Origin: Callaeas wilsoni
Taxonomy: Eukaryota > Chordata > Aves > Passeriformes > Callaeidae
DNA: 64,000 nt
Direction: 5' to 3'
NCBI GenBank assembly: GCA_013398955.1
Contig: VWPU01004874.1
Coordinates: 124,001 to 188,000 of the forward strand
The notes beneath the pieces are model-generated. The model was not told the origin of the DNA. It saw nothing but the letters and a program-made list of their open reading frames with translations, and did no database searches. Shown piece by piece: positions 35,503-46,247 of the stretch. Position 1 is the stretch's first letter, and each line of letters starts with the position of its first letter. Both the position numbers and the translations under genes were made by a program.

Positions 35503-38500
35503 CAAAAACCCAAGGAGTTCTTTCAAGGGCCAAGTTCTGGCACAATCCTGGTTATTTTATGCAGCAAGACTGGCAACACAGAGGGAAGGCAGCCCATAAA
35601 GAAAAACACACCTATTATCAGTAGGGGTTTGGAAAAAATTTTTTTAGTCACGTAGAATGATATGTGGATCCAAGAAGATTGGATATTCAGTCAAGCCCCC
35701 TCCTGAAATAAAAAGGAGTTTGCACAGAGTGCTGTAGGAGATCAGCTGTTGGCATTATGCAGCATGGCTGGCATTCCAGCTTTGGGAATTTGGGTTTGTT
35801 CCTGTATACTGAAAGGGATTTTATTTTGTTTTCTTTAGAAGTGCTTCAGAAAGACCTGTTTGTACCTGACAATAAATACGTAAAAGAGCTGAGGCCATGG
35901 AACAACTGAAAGAACAGGCTTCAAAAATAAAGTTCCTAGCAGAGCCTCTAGCGTGACCCCAGATCTCCCTGGGTATACCCAAGAGGTCACCTTCCTTGTA
36001 GGATCACTCTAAACTAAGCACAATCCCAGAAAATCTTCTAAGTCTCCTCTCTTGGAATTATTTCTCATTATTCCACAGGAGAAGCTTAGCACATGACCTA
36101 TTCGGGCCTCTGTTGTTTTATTGTCAACCACAACCTGATCATGAGGCTCGAAGAGGTTTCATGAGCCAGCATTAGGTCTGTACCACAAGAGCACACACCC
36201 TCCCATCACCACCTGGAGTTGTCAGGTACATTTAATATCACTGCCTCCTTTATTAGCCTTGCAGTTTCAAACAAAAAGCACCACCATCCTCAGAAAAATA
36301 ATCTATTATTACAGCACTTCCTCACAGCAGGGAATGAAACAAAACCACTAAAATAAGCTGTTAAGAAGTTAAATTGGGACACATTTTCACAGAAGAAGAA
36401 AAAAAAAGTAGACTGCCAGTATAAAAGATTCCACAGCAGAAAAACATCGAAAGAGTACTTGGGCACAAAAAGTAGGAAACATTACTGACTAAAAAAATTG
36501 CTGCTTAAAAGGCATTAAGTCATAAAGACACAAGTGCAATGTTTCTGTTGCATTTGTTCCAGTCTGTCTTTGTAGAAAGCGCTGTTACAATGGGTGCTCT
36601 CACTGAACGGGTACATTTACAGTGGCATCTGTAACTACAGAAGGCTGCAAGGACAAGCTTATGCCAGCATTTCTAACCAAATGCTCTTCTGAGCAGCTGA
36701 ACTGCTATTCAACATAATATTTAGTTTTTCATATGAGAAGGAAATTCATCTGACACTACCACACCAACAGGGTGAAAAAAAAAAAGTGTGTATTCCCTGC
36801 TATGGACACTGACCTATCAAAAACAGTTTTTAGATCAGATGAGAGCTACTGTGAAAGTGAGAAACCTGGGAAGATGTCCAAGAATGACACTACAGTCTTT
36901 CCATCAGCAGGGTCCCATGCAGTCCCTGCACTTTCACATTCCATAGTATGGCTGGAAAATATGACAAAAACAGACTCGCCCCTCATTCCCATCAGGCCTG
37001 CACCAAACCCATAAAATAACACAGCAGTACCACAACAGAGAATTTGGCCAAATGTCTTGTGAAACACAGTTTGTGCTGTGGGGTTATCTAGACCCAAGCA
37101 GCACCCTCAGGCTCCGAGGAACTGTGCAGAAAACGTCAGCCTGAGGCACCTGTTTGTTTATCCCAGAGAGAATCTGCTGGCCAAAGTACTTGAAGCTCAG
37201 TCAGACACCACATATTGAGGTGGTTTTTCACTCACAAACTTTGCAAATCTAAGGTTTGTCTATGAAAAACATTGCCAGCTTTGTATGTATTACCAAAACC
37301 AGGCAGAGAAGTGCAGCACGAGCCATTGGGACATCTTCAGCCATCTTCTTGCTGCCATGGCACAAAAAATAGTGACATATGGGTGCCAGCAGTTTAGAAC
37401 CTTCCCTGTACTTCACCCAAAGCAGAAAAGTTACCCTAGGCCACAGCTGCATTTCACAGAAGACATCCTGCCAGCTAATACTGAGAAAAAATGAAAGCAA
37501 ATTTAAAATTCAAAGTTATCAGGAAGCTCACTGCAATAGAGAATCCATCTTGAGCAAATCTTGCTCTGTCAAAGACAATTGTGGTCAACAAAAAAGCAAG
37601 CAGAAGTATAAGTGGCTAATCTTTTTCTTTCTCATTAGATTTACTGGTATTGCCTTTTCCTGAAAAGATGTAGGTTTCATGGTCTGACCCTTGATTTTGA
37701 AAGGCAAGAGCTGACAGTCCTATCGAAAATTCAGGTTGGTGGCAGAATTATGCACAGTCTATTCCTCCTGCAAGGAAGGGGACAAAAAGTTCTGGCATAC
37801 ATGCTTATGCTGTACAGGGCAGAGAGAGGGGAAGTAGCTCAAGTCTAATATTTTGTGCTTCACATTCACATATTCGCAGTAGAAAACAGAATTTGCAAGT
37901 GTCTACCCAACAGATTTATATTTTAATACCACACCCAGATTTAAACCTGAGATCTAAACAACTGAAAATAAGTCAGGCATTTGTAGTGCAAACTGAATTG
38001 CCTCGCAGAGAAAGCTCTAAAATATGTACAAGTTTATCAAGCCTGTCAGGTATCAGCCAATGGGGAAAAAATTTATGCATAGCAAGACATATGCACGTTA
38101 CATAAGCAGGGAGTGCAATCAGAATGTTAGGGGAGGAAAAAAAAGTAAAGCACCCAATTTCCATGAAAAATCAGCGACATCTTAACAGAGCTTAGCAACC
38201 AAATCAGTTGCATGATGTTCATGCCTTCCCTTCCAGAATAGCTATCTGAAAATGAAAGTCATGCTGAGGTGAAATGCATTTCTCCACACTCTTAAGTTAG
38301 GGAAAGAGTCATCCCTGAATCCCCACAGTGGTATTCCAGAATGTACACAATAACTGACCGTGCACTTCCACAGTTCTGAGGTTCTGTTGGACAAGAATTA
38401 TGTTTGAGAGCTAGTGGAATTACGGCAAAAAACTATTCTATTTATAGTAATTTTATCGTGAACACACTAGAAGGTGCCTTCAGTCACTTCATTAAGCTGC

Positions 38501-39861
38501 ATTATTTGCTTATGAGTTCAGGATAATGACTGAGGAAAATAAAGGAAACCTCTAAAGGCTATCCTGAAATTATCAGTAGATTTAGTGCTCCCTCCCACAG
38601 TCTGCTCCCTGTCATTGAGTGAGACTCTCTGGTAATTGTAGCTTTTAACTGCATTGTTGCACAAGGTCAGAACCAGCAAGACAGTGCTTAAGTTGATTTC
38701 ACAGGAAAAAGCCACACTTTGAAATCAGAGCTGCAATTTAAAGACAAACATCACTGTCTAGTGGACTTTGGATGGTAAGACTGCCTAGTTTAAGAAGTTT
38801 CCACATGCGACCCTCCCAGTTAGTTTTAAGTCAAGAACATGACATTTAAAATAGGGAGTATACTGATATTCTCTAATTTATGTCAAATCTTAAAGGTGTT
38901 TTGCATTAAAATGCTGCCACAAAATTACCTGGCTCAGTGCCCAAGGTAACACTCCTTACACTGCTTTCTTGCCTCGCTGCCAAAAGGAGGCAAAGGAGGC
39001 ATTTCCCTCAGACAACGCTGCTAATGAAAACTGTCAAAGTCCTTTCAACACCCCTGATTTTGTTATGCTTGTCATCTCAATTGTGTGGCTTGCCAGACTT
39101 CTGTTCTCAGCAATGTATTTCTTTGCAATGTGCTCCAGCCTTAACAATAACACACCGAAGTCTTTCCCTTTCACTGAAAGCAGCATTCTGAATAAAAGAG
39201 GCTTCATCTTTGGTTTCAAAAAAATTATATAAAAATGACAACCAAAAATCTCCAAGCCAAAACTCCCCATGCTCACCACCAAGACAATAATGAAAAACAA
39301 TTCTTCCTTCAGTTTGTAAGAACTATCATCTCCCTCCCACCCAGCAAAGTTCAGGCTGCGAAGGCCGTGGCAAGGAAGCTTGAGCTTTTGCAAGCCTCTC
39401 TGTCCTGCTGCACAGCTGTGTGGCTGAAAATGCCTCACTTCAGGTGGGAACATTTCCTGAGAACCCCACTACGTGAATGCTATAAAAGTTGTTTGAATAA
39501 GAGCAGTTATCTACAGCTTTTCCACAACAAAGAAGCATTTGGCCTTAGCCTGATGGCAAATATTTCTGAATCAGCTGAAAGAAACACCAGATGACATCTG
39601 CAGCCTCTGCTTCCCTGGAGGAATGAGATATGATACAATTCAGGTGCACTGTGAGGAAGCCATCACTTCTCCTGACATCTGGATCAAAAGACAACTCTGT
39701 TTACCAGAGCAACCAAGTGCACCATTCACACAAAGAGTGTTTGTCAGACTGTCTCGAGGAGAAAAAGCATTGCTGTGCTCACATTCAATCAAATTGGAGG
39801 CATGAAAGCCACGGGAGGATGGTGGCTGGAGGCTGAGCATCTGTCTCACACATAATCCGAA

Positions 39862-39906
39862 CACCATGGAAAAAAGAAAAAAAAAAGGAGGGTGGGGGGG
39901 CAAGGG
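39862..39906 (+). repeat. Polypurine tract with G-quadruplex-like G runs
   Basis: An A-rich purine run is followed by G runs: GGG at 39890-39892, seven G at 39894-39900 and GGG at 39904-39906. Splitting the seven-G run gives four G3 tracts with loops of T, G and CAA, which fits the usual G-quadruplex pattern on the plus strand. It is simple-sequence DNA otherwise. Confidence 0.6.
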
Positions 39907-41445
39907 AAGAAAAGTGGAACAAAAACATCCTTCTGACTTGAAAACTCTATCAGAAACAGACTTCTACAATCATTTCCTCCCAAGTCATCCTGTCACTATC
40001 ACACATTCCCACTGTACCTTTTTCCACATCTGGAGAAAGAATCAAACACAGCTATTTCATGGCACTCTTTGGTACCCAAGCTTCTCAAAACCTCACATCT
40101 GCTCACAGTGTACACGAGAAGAGGGATAAGAATGGATCCAAGACACATCCACAGGGGCCTCCCTTCAACTCACCCGTGTTTCTCGTCAATTCTCTGCCAG
40201 TCTTCCTGACAGAAACACTGGAAATACCAGCTATGATGACTGTAATGGAAAATGGAAAATAAATGGAAAACATTTGGGGTTTTTTAAGCAAGCCACCTGA
40301 TCTCAGAGCTACCTACCATACAAGACAGTCTGTGGCTACTGACAAGAATTAAAAAAAAAATAAAAAATTTGGAAGAGAATATTTGAAAAAAAATAGTAGA
40401 ACTCCTTCAACATATTCAGATCATTATTGGATGAGATTCTGGTTTACATTTAATATAAGACACCCCAGCAAATAATAGAAAATAAGCACATTAATGAATA
40501 AATTTTCTTTCCTGTGACCCCAGAGAATCTCACTGAAATGTGAATTGAGAACATTTCATAAGTTTAAACCATTGAAAGAGACAGAGTGTGATTTTGGATA
40601 AGTTACGAAACATAAAATTTTGATTTTTTTTTTCAATCCCATGAAAAAACTTAATACAGAGCAGGAATATATAACACTAAGAAGTCCCACAGATTTTAGA
40701 AAGGTCCTGCACACAGAACAAGATCACATGAAGTTAACTGACACAGACTGCCCAGTGAGGTGCAAATTGCCCTTCAACCCTTACTACGTACAAAGTTAAG
40801 TCCTTTCTCCATGAAAATAAAGTTAGCATTGGAAGAAATCTTATTTTGCCACAAGTGACTGAAGGAAAGCAAGATGATATAACCAAGGCAATCATTTGCA
40901 CATTACAGTGCTGCTCCACCTCAACCTACTCACCACATTTCATCGCTTCACTTCCAAATCCACAGTCTAGAAAAGCAAAAAGAAATAGCATCACTATTTC
41001 TGTTTTTACATTAGCGAAAAAACCGCGAAAAGCGTAACAAACATCAAAATATGGCTCAATTTTCCATTCTTTTTCCTAGGGTCTCAGGGTGCACTCAGTT
41101 TTCCTATTAATTTATTCTTTTTTGTTTCTCTCCTCAGATGCACCCCAGCACTTTGCTGGGTGCAATTTGCCAATCTAAAAAGGTGGAATTTGCACAGCCT
41201 GGAACTGCCGCAAATCTTGGATGCCACAGAAGTTAGAAGAAAGTAAAAGCTCTCCAAGCAGCCCAGAGCTGAAAGAGAAAAGGAATTCTTGAGCAGTCCA
41301 TTCACTGCTTTTGTGATCTTTTCAAAACCAAAAGGAAAGTGAGGGAACCAGAGGCTGCAATTTCCTCTCCCTGCTTTTCATTTTATGTATTCCTTTACTT
41401 GCCACCCTCTGTCTGAAGGAAGAAGACAACCTCCTACTACTAAAA

Positions 41446-41457
41446 AAAAAAAAATTT
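41446..41457. repeat. Poly(A) run
   Basis: Twelve or so A followed by TTTG. No retroposed body is seen. Confidence 0.7.
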
Positions 41458-41911
41458 GCTCAAACATTTAAGCCTTTTTCTATCAAGATCTTAAGAAAAC
41501 TACCTTTGCCGTATTATGATGGCAAGATATTCGAAAATTAAGAGAATAGAGTACTACTCTTGTTGCCAAGTTGGTTATCAACATTCAGCCCTTGTCTAGC
41601 CCAATCCTACATAACCAGTAGAACTTTAAAACATTTCAAAGTGTAATTTAAACTTGTAGGAGACACATTTACAGTTCCAAGTATGAGCATGTTTCGTATT
41701 CTATACATCACACATACAAACAGACATCTTGGAAGCTCTTTCTGACATTACCATTGTTATTCTTAAACAATAAGGCCAGGTCACATCTTCCTTTACTGCT
41801 TATGCTCTCAGCACCCTGTAGAGAGCCCTACATCCCCTTACTCCACATTTAGAAGGATATTATTTTCAATTCCATGAGCTAAATACTGAATTTGCACCTG
41901 AGAAGACCATC

Positions 41912-41932
41912 CAAAAAAAAAAAAAAGAAAAA
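41912..41932. repeat. Poly(A) tract with one G
   Basis: Fourteen or so A, a G, then six more A. Low complexity only. Confidence 0.75.
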
Positions 41933-44180
41933 ATCCATAGTTATTGAATACTTACCAAGCCACACAAAAATTCATCTTTCTTTTTATGCCCTCACATTCA
42001 CTCCTAACTTCCTTCTTTTATATTTTCTGATAACTCTTCATTTAAAACAACTGCTCGTAGACCTCTTCATGCCCTCTTTCTGAGGCTTGCTTGAACACAA
42101 GTTTAGATTCATCACAGATATCAAATCCACCTGAGAAGTCAAAAAAACTTTAGATAGAAACCACCTGGTTTGGATTTTTTCATTTATTTCGGCAGTATGA
42201 CTCCACGTGTCAGCAATCTCAGTTAATTATCTTGTTCCAGCAGTTATCCTGATTGTCCCACATCTAGCTCAGGCTAAAATGTCTGTGGAGAAGGGGGAGT
42301 TGATTGTGATCTGCAGTGGCAGAAAACTTCCTCTGAATGAAGGGAATGAATTCTTACTGCAAGCAAGTTTCCCCCTCTAGTGCTTGCTACTGCCCAGTGA
42401 TGTCCAGTTTTATTGCTTTTCCTGGGAAGGTTTTATTGGAGGATCCACCTTGGTGAGGGGATTTATTGCTATAAAGTTGCAGGGATCACTCCTCCATCAT
42501 AAGCATCAGATAAGAGTAAGTTTATAAGAGTAGTTTCCATTTCTGTGTTTTCTTCAATTCTTAATTAACAGAAATATTTATAGGGAAATTCTGGATTTGG
42601 GCTGTTCCATATCAAAATTTCCTATTGTCTAAAGATAAGGAGACTACTCCTGGTTGTTTTTTTTTAGGAATAAAGAAATATTCCTATTATCCATAAGAAA
42701 ATTTAGATGAAGCTTCTAGAAATCAACTAGCTCATGAGTAATAAGTAACTTTTAATTTTATATCTGAAAATTGAGGAAATTTAAGAAATATTTGAGCCAA
42801 ATTCATCTGAGTGTCTCAGATTTCAAAAGATTTTGTGACATTGACACCAGGACACCAAAGAGATTTTTTGAAAATGTGTCTGTGTTAATGAAAACAAACC
42901 AAACCTAAAACTCTGTCACTTATTTCTTTTAAAGGTATTATTCTCTTTGAATTGCATCATTTCATGTACCATTATCTCAAGAAACAGTAAATAACTTCCA
43001 GAAACCTTTTTATGTATGTTCTTTCTATTTTTTTGATTCCTAATTGCCACTTTTAACGTATGCATCAATTTACACTTGAACATCCCTGCAAAATAATAGG
43101 ATATAGTTTCCACTTTTCAGGACTACTGCAGCAAATAGAGGAAGCTGATCTATTACATCTAATGATTCATCAAGTGGGAGCAGAGTTATTTGGGGGAAAA
43201 AAGGAAGATTTTATTTTGCTCTTAGAGTAAGACAGAACTGCTACCAGAATAGGCACGAGATTCTTTTCCTTTGATATGTCAGTAACAGCTACTGATCAAT
43301 ACTTTAGAAATGCAAGCTGAATTGTTTAGGATAATGCACTTCTGAGGGCTTTTGAGTGACTCCAGAAAACTTGCACTGTGGCTCGGGTTGTATAACTGCC
43401 TTTGTTAGTGTGTCTCCAGAAAAGAATAGGAAGAATTTCAAATAATGAATACCAATTTGAAGCAAAAAGAACACTTTTGCTTTTATGGGTGTCACTGAAA
43501 CACGGTACTGAAGGCTGAAAAGCATGTAAAAAGGGATCATTTAATAATTAGTATAAATTATCTCCTATTTCTTACAGAGATACAGCAAAAAACAGGTTAT
43601 GCCACTGAGAAAGATAGTTGATGAATACAAACTCCTTTCCTTAAACTGCCTTTTCTAAGTCTGTATTCAAAACTGCTGAGTGCTTAACGAAGGGGAGAGC
43701 AAAGACAGTTGTGGTCTCCACAAGACTTCCCCAACTTACATTCCATGCAACTTCTGTTGATTTCTGAAAGCATCATTAAGCTGGGCTGAGGACTTGAGCT
43801 GTTTCACAGATGATTGTGTCCTCACTCCAGGGCAGCTGCAAATTGTGTGGCTTCTGGTTCTGACCGAGGCCAGGTCACCCTGCTCGGTAACAGAATGCTC
43901 TGGATATGTTCTGGCACCTTGGGATTGAGGCCATTTCCTCCTGGGCAGCACAGGGCAAGGGCAGGCAGTGCCCACTGGAGCCCAGGCAGGGCAGGATTGA
44001 GTCTGCCACTCACGGGGACATGAAAGCTGGATGGGGAACCAGCAAAAGGCCTGTGAGGCAGAGCACAGCTCTGTCTGGATGTCCAGCTCTGGAGGAGAAA
44101 GGATGGCAGCAGCTTCATCTCATGGCACGGGGTTCTCTTCTGGTTATCTGCACCTGACTGGATCTTGTCTGCTGGCAGAG

Positions 44181-44380
44181 GGTGTGGCACTTAGGGACAT
44201 GACTTAGCAGTGGACTTGGTAGAGCTGGCTTAATGGTTGGACTCAATGATCTTAAAATACTTCTCCAACCTAAATNCTTAGGGACATGACTGAGCGGTGG
44301 ACTGGGCTGTGCTGGCTTAATGGTTGGACTCAATGATCTTAAAATACTTCTCCAACCTAAATTATTCTAGGATTCTGTGA
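44181..44380 (+). mobile_element. CR1 LINE 3' tail, written twice around an N
   Basis: Starts at about GTGTGGCACTTAGGGACATG and runs through the CR1 words TTAATGGTTGGACTC, AATGATCTTAAAATAC and CTCCAACCTAAAT. It ends with the octamer-like ATTATTCTAGGATTCTGTG at about 44380. The segment 44190-44275 is repeated at 44277-44362 with six substitutions, all in the first half; the last ~50 bases are identical. The single N at 44276 separates the copies. I take the true locus to hold one 5'-truncated CR1 tail, related to the one at 12977-13131. Any reading frame that crosses 44276 is an artefact. Confidence 0.85.
44276..44276. other. Single undetermined base between dovetailing copies (contig join)
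   Basis: The 86 bases before this N match the 86 bases after it. This is the pattern left when two overlapping contigs are placed end to end with one N instead of being merged. Confidence 0.8.
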
Positions 44381-44482
44381 AGTCATTCTTGCTTATGAAG
44401 CAAACTAGGCTGCAGCTATGATAAAATACATGGAACTCTTTCTGCTGGAACTCTAAAATTCTACCTCTGTGCTTTTTTGCAG

Positions 44483-44544
44483 CAGTGAAGAGAAGCTCAG
44501 CTTCCTGTACTACAAAGGAGGCTTTGTTGCTCTCACTCAACCAA
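44483..44544 (+). other. Candidate internal exon (unproven)
   Basis: A T-rich tract and acceptor (GTGCTTTTTTGCAG, ending 44482) is followed by 62 open bases and a good donor (CCAA|GTAAGAG at 44545). In the frame read from 44484 the translation is SEEKLSFLYYKGGFVALTQP, with no stop and a codon-like amino-acid mix quite unlike the low-complexity frames around it. I do not recognise a protein family. Acceptor-open-donor triples of this size occur by chance often enough in introns that this stays a candidate only. Confidence 0.25.
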
Positions 44545-45629
44545 GTAAGAGTGGTGAGCACAGCCTGAGGTTCACATCCCAGACAGAGAAGTACCACTCA
44601 ATGATTAAAGGAAATAAAAATAAAAAGGTGATCCTTGGCTATGGAGTATTTTATTCTGTTGGAACTATAAAGGTTTTTAATATATTGAACTTCAGCTTTT
44701 TGGAGGTCAGATGAAGACAGTACTTCATTCTCAGTCAGAAGGTTAAAGCTGCACATGAAAACCAATGTGATGCTGTTTGTAGATTCTGTCTGAGTGTTGT
44801 TTTTGCAACAATACTCAATCTCCATTTCAATGAAAGGGATAAGATCTTATCTGAAGAAGGTTAGCATTGGGTAAGCACTCAGGAACAAGCAGCTGCAGGT
44901 AAAGCGTTCCTCCTTGCTGAAGGCGCTCTACCAGTGCCTCTTCAGTTGTAGATATCAATTGTAATAACTCCTTGGGAACAGATTTATTTTAGTTTTCAAA
45001 CCAAGCTCATATGAACTATAACAAAAAGAAATCAGAAATCCACAAATTGTTTCACCTACCATTTAAAAAGTGGCAGAAGTTTTCCGTAGAACGTGTCTGA
45101 GGGGAACGATGCACGTTCAGGGTATGGCTGCAGTGCCAGGCTGCTCAGACAAAAACAGCCCACGAGGCAAGCCTCTGCTGTATGGTTACACAGAGTTCCA
45201 TCTCAACATACACAGAGCATAACATTTCTGGAGAGAATGAACATTTTGTGTTTTGAGAACTCCAGGCTGATACTGGAAGAGAACAAGCCAGCTCTTCTTC
45301 CACATTTGTCTTTCACCCAAAAATAAAAAAAGCTGAATAGATCAAGTACATCACAGTAGCAATTGTGTGGAAGACAAAAGGGCTCAAATGCAGGCTGTCA
45401 GCTCTATATCAGATTTTTCCATAAACTTCTTGGAGGACTTTTCAGAATGTCATGAAATCAGAGCAGTCCCAGAAAGGTGCCATTTGGAACTCCAGAGCAT
45501 TCTCCTTCTATTTGCAAAGAAATATCACAGGAACAGCCTGTTCTCATAGTGGGATGGGAACTAACCCTCTCCATAACATTTTCAGTGCCAAGCAGCAAGT
45601 CCCCCATCTGTCTGCCAGCAGGAGAGAGA

Positions 45630-45860
45630 GAAAACAAATGAAAAATGGAAAGGAGAAGCAACCAGAATTTGGGCACAGGAGAGAAACATCTGCTAAAGGG
45701 AAGAAAAAAAAAAAAAAGAAAGAGGTGGAGAGAATCAGACAAAGAATCATAAAGCAGGTAAAAGAACATAACCATGTTCCCAAAAAAGAGAAAGAGAGAG
45801 GAGGAAAAACAGGTGGTGGCCATAAAAACAAAGGAAATTTTTAGAAAGAAAGGAAGGGAA
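45630..45860 (+). repeat. Purine-rich low-complexity tract
   Basis: Dominated by GAAA, GAGA and AAAG words, including a run of about fifteen A near 45703-45717. The complementary pyrimidine strand rarely forms stop codons, which explains the 200-codon Phe/Leu/Ser-rich minus frame at 45458-46060. That frame has no domain and is not a gene. The tract could adopt triplex (H-DNA) structure but lacks mirror symmetry that I can see. Confidence 0.75.
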
Positions 45861-46179
45861 ACATAATGCCAGAGGTACTGTAGGTATTTACCTGTGTTAA
45901 TAAAAGAGATTTGATGAACAGAATGGCTGAACAACAGTGGGTTCTGATTGCTCCAATGTATGGGCTTAGTCATTGGTTTTGGTCTTAGTTTTTCAGCTTT
46001 TGAAATCCACGTCACAAAAAAACCCAAAATAAAGATCATTATATGAAAGTTATTTTCCACATTTGCGCAGGAATTGTGAGGGGAAGAAAAAAATCAGCCA
46101 CTTCCTGGCTGCAACCTTCCTGCTTTTTCTCGTTGTTCCAGTACAAACAGATGAGCATCCCTGTGTGCATGGATGAAAA

Positions 46180-46247
46180 ACAAAAGCAAAAACAACAACA
46201 CCAAAAAAAAAATAAAAACCCACACAACAACAAAAAGTAATAAAACA
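46180..46247. repeat. A/C-rich low-complexity tract
   Basis: Composed of AAAC/CAAC/ACAAC words and short A runs; similar in nature to 32237-32366. Confidence 0.8.

Larger units (their letters stand above)
30789..44180. other. Anonymous AT-rich non-coding DNA, no gene seen
   Basis: Thirteen kilobases without a supported exon, RNA gene or mobile element. Contents I can point to: the 30890-30918 hairpin, the CpG cluster at 31351-31572, A/C-rich and CA/CT simple repeats, a POU-octamer hairpin at 34993-35013, a purine/G-rich tract at 39862-39906, and a GC-richer block at about 43780-44180 just before a CR1 tail. Short frames, for example 39034-39453 minus, translate into sequence with no recognised domain. 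Confidence 0.6.

Noticed and set aside
39034..39453. 139-codon minus-strand frame with a hydrophobic stretch
   Set aside because: Overlapped by plus-strand frames of similar length, no homology that I recognise, no start or splice context.
44115..44333. Open frame on the minus strand with an internal repeat of about 30 residues
   Set aside because: It crosses the N at 44276 and translates the two copies of the CR1 tail; the repeat is the duplicated contig overlap.
45458..46060. 200-codon open frame on the minus strand, the longest in the window
   Set aside because: It is the complement of a purine-rich tract where stop codons are rare. The translation is dominated by Phe, Leu and Ser with no domain, and the plus strand shows low-complexity DNA.
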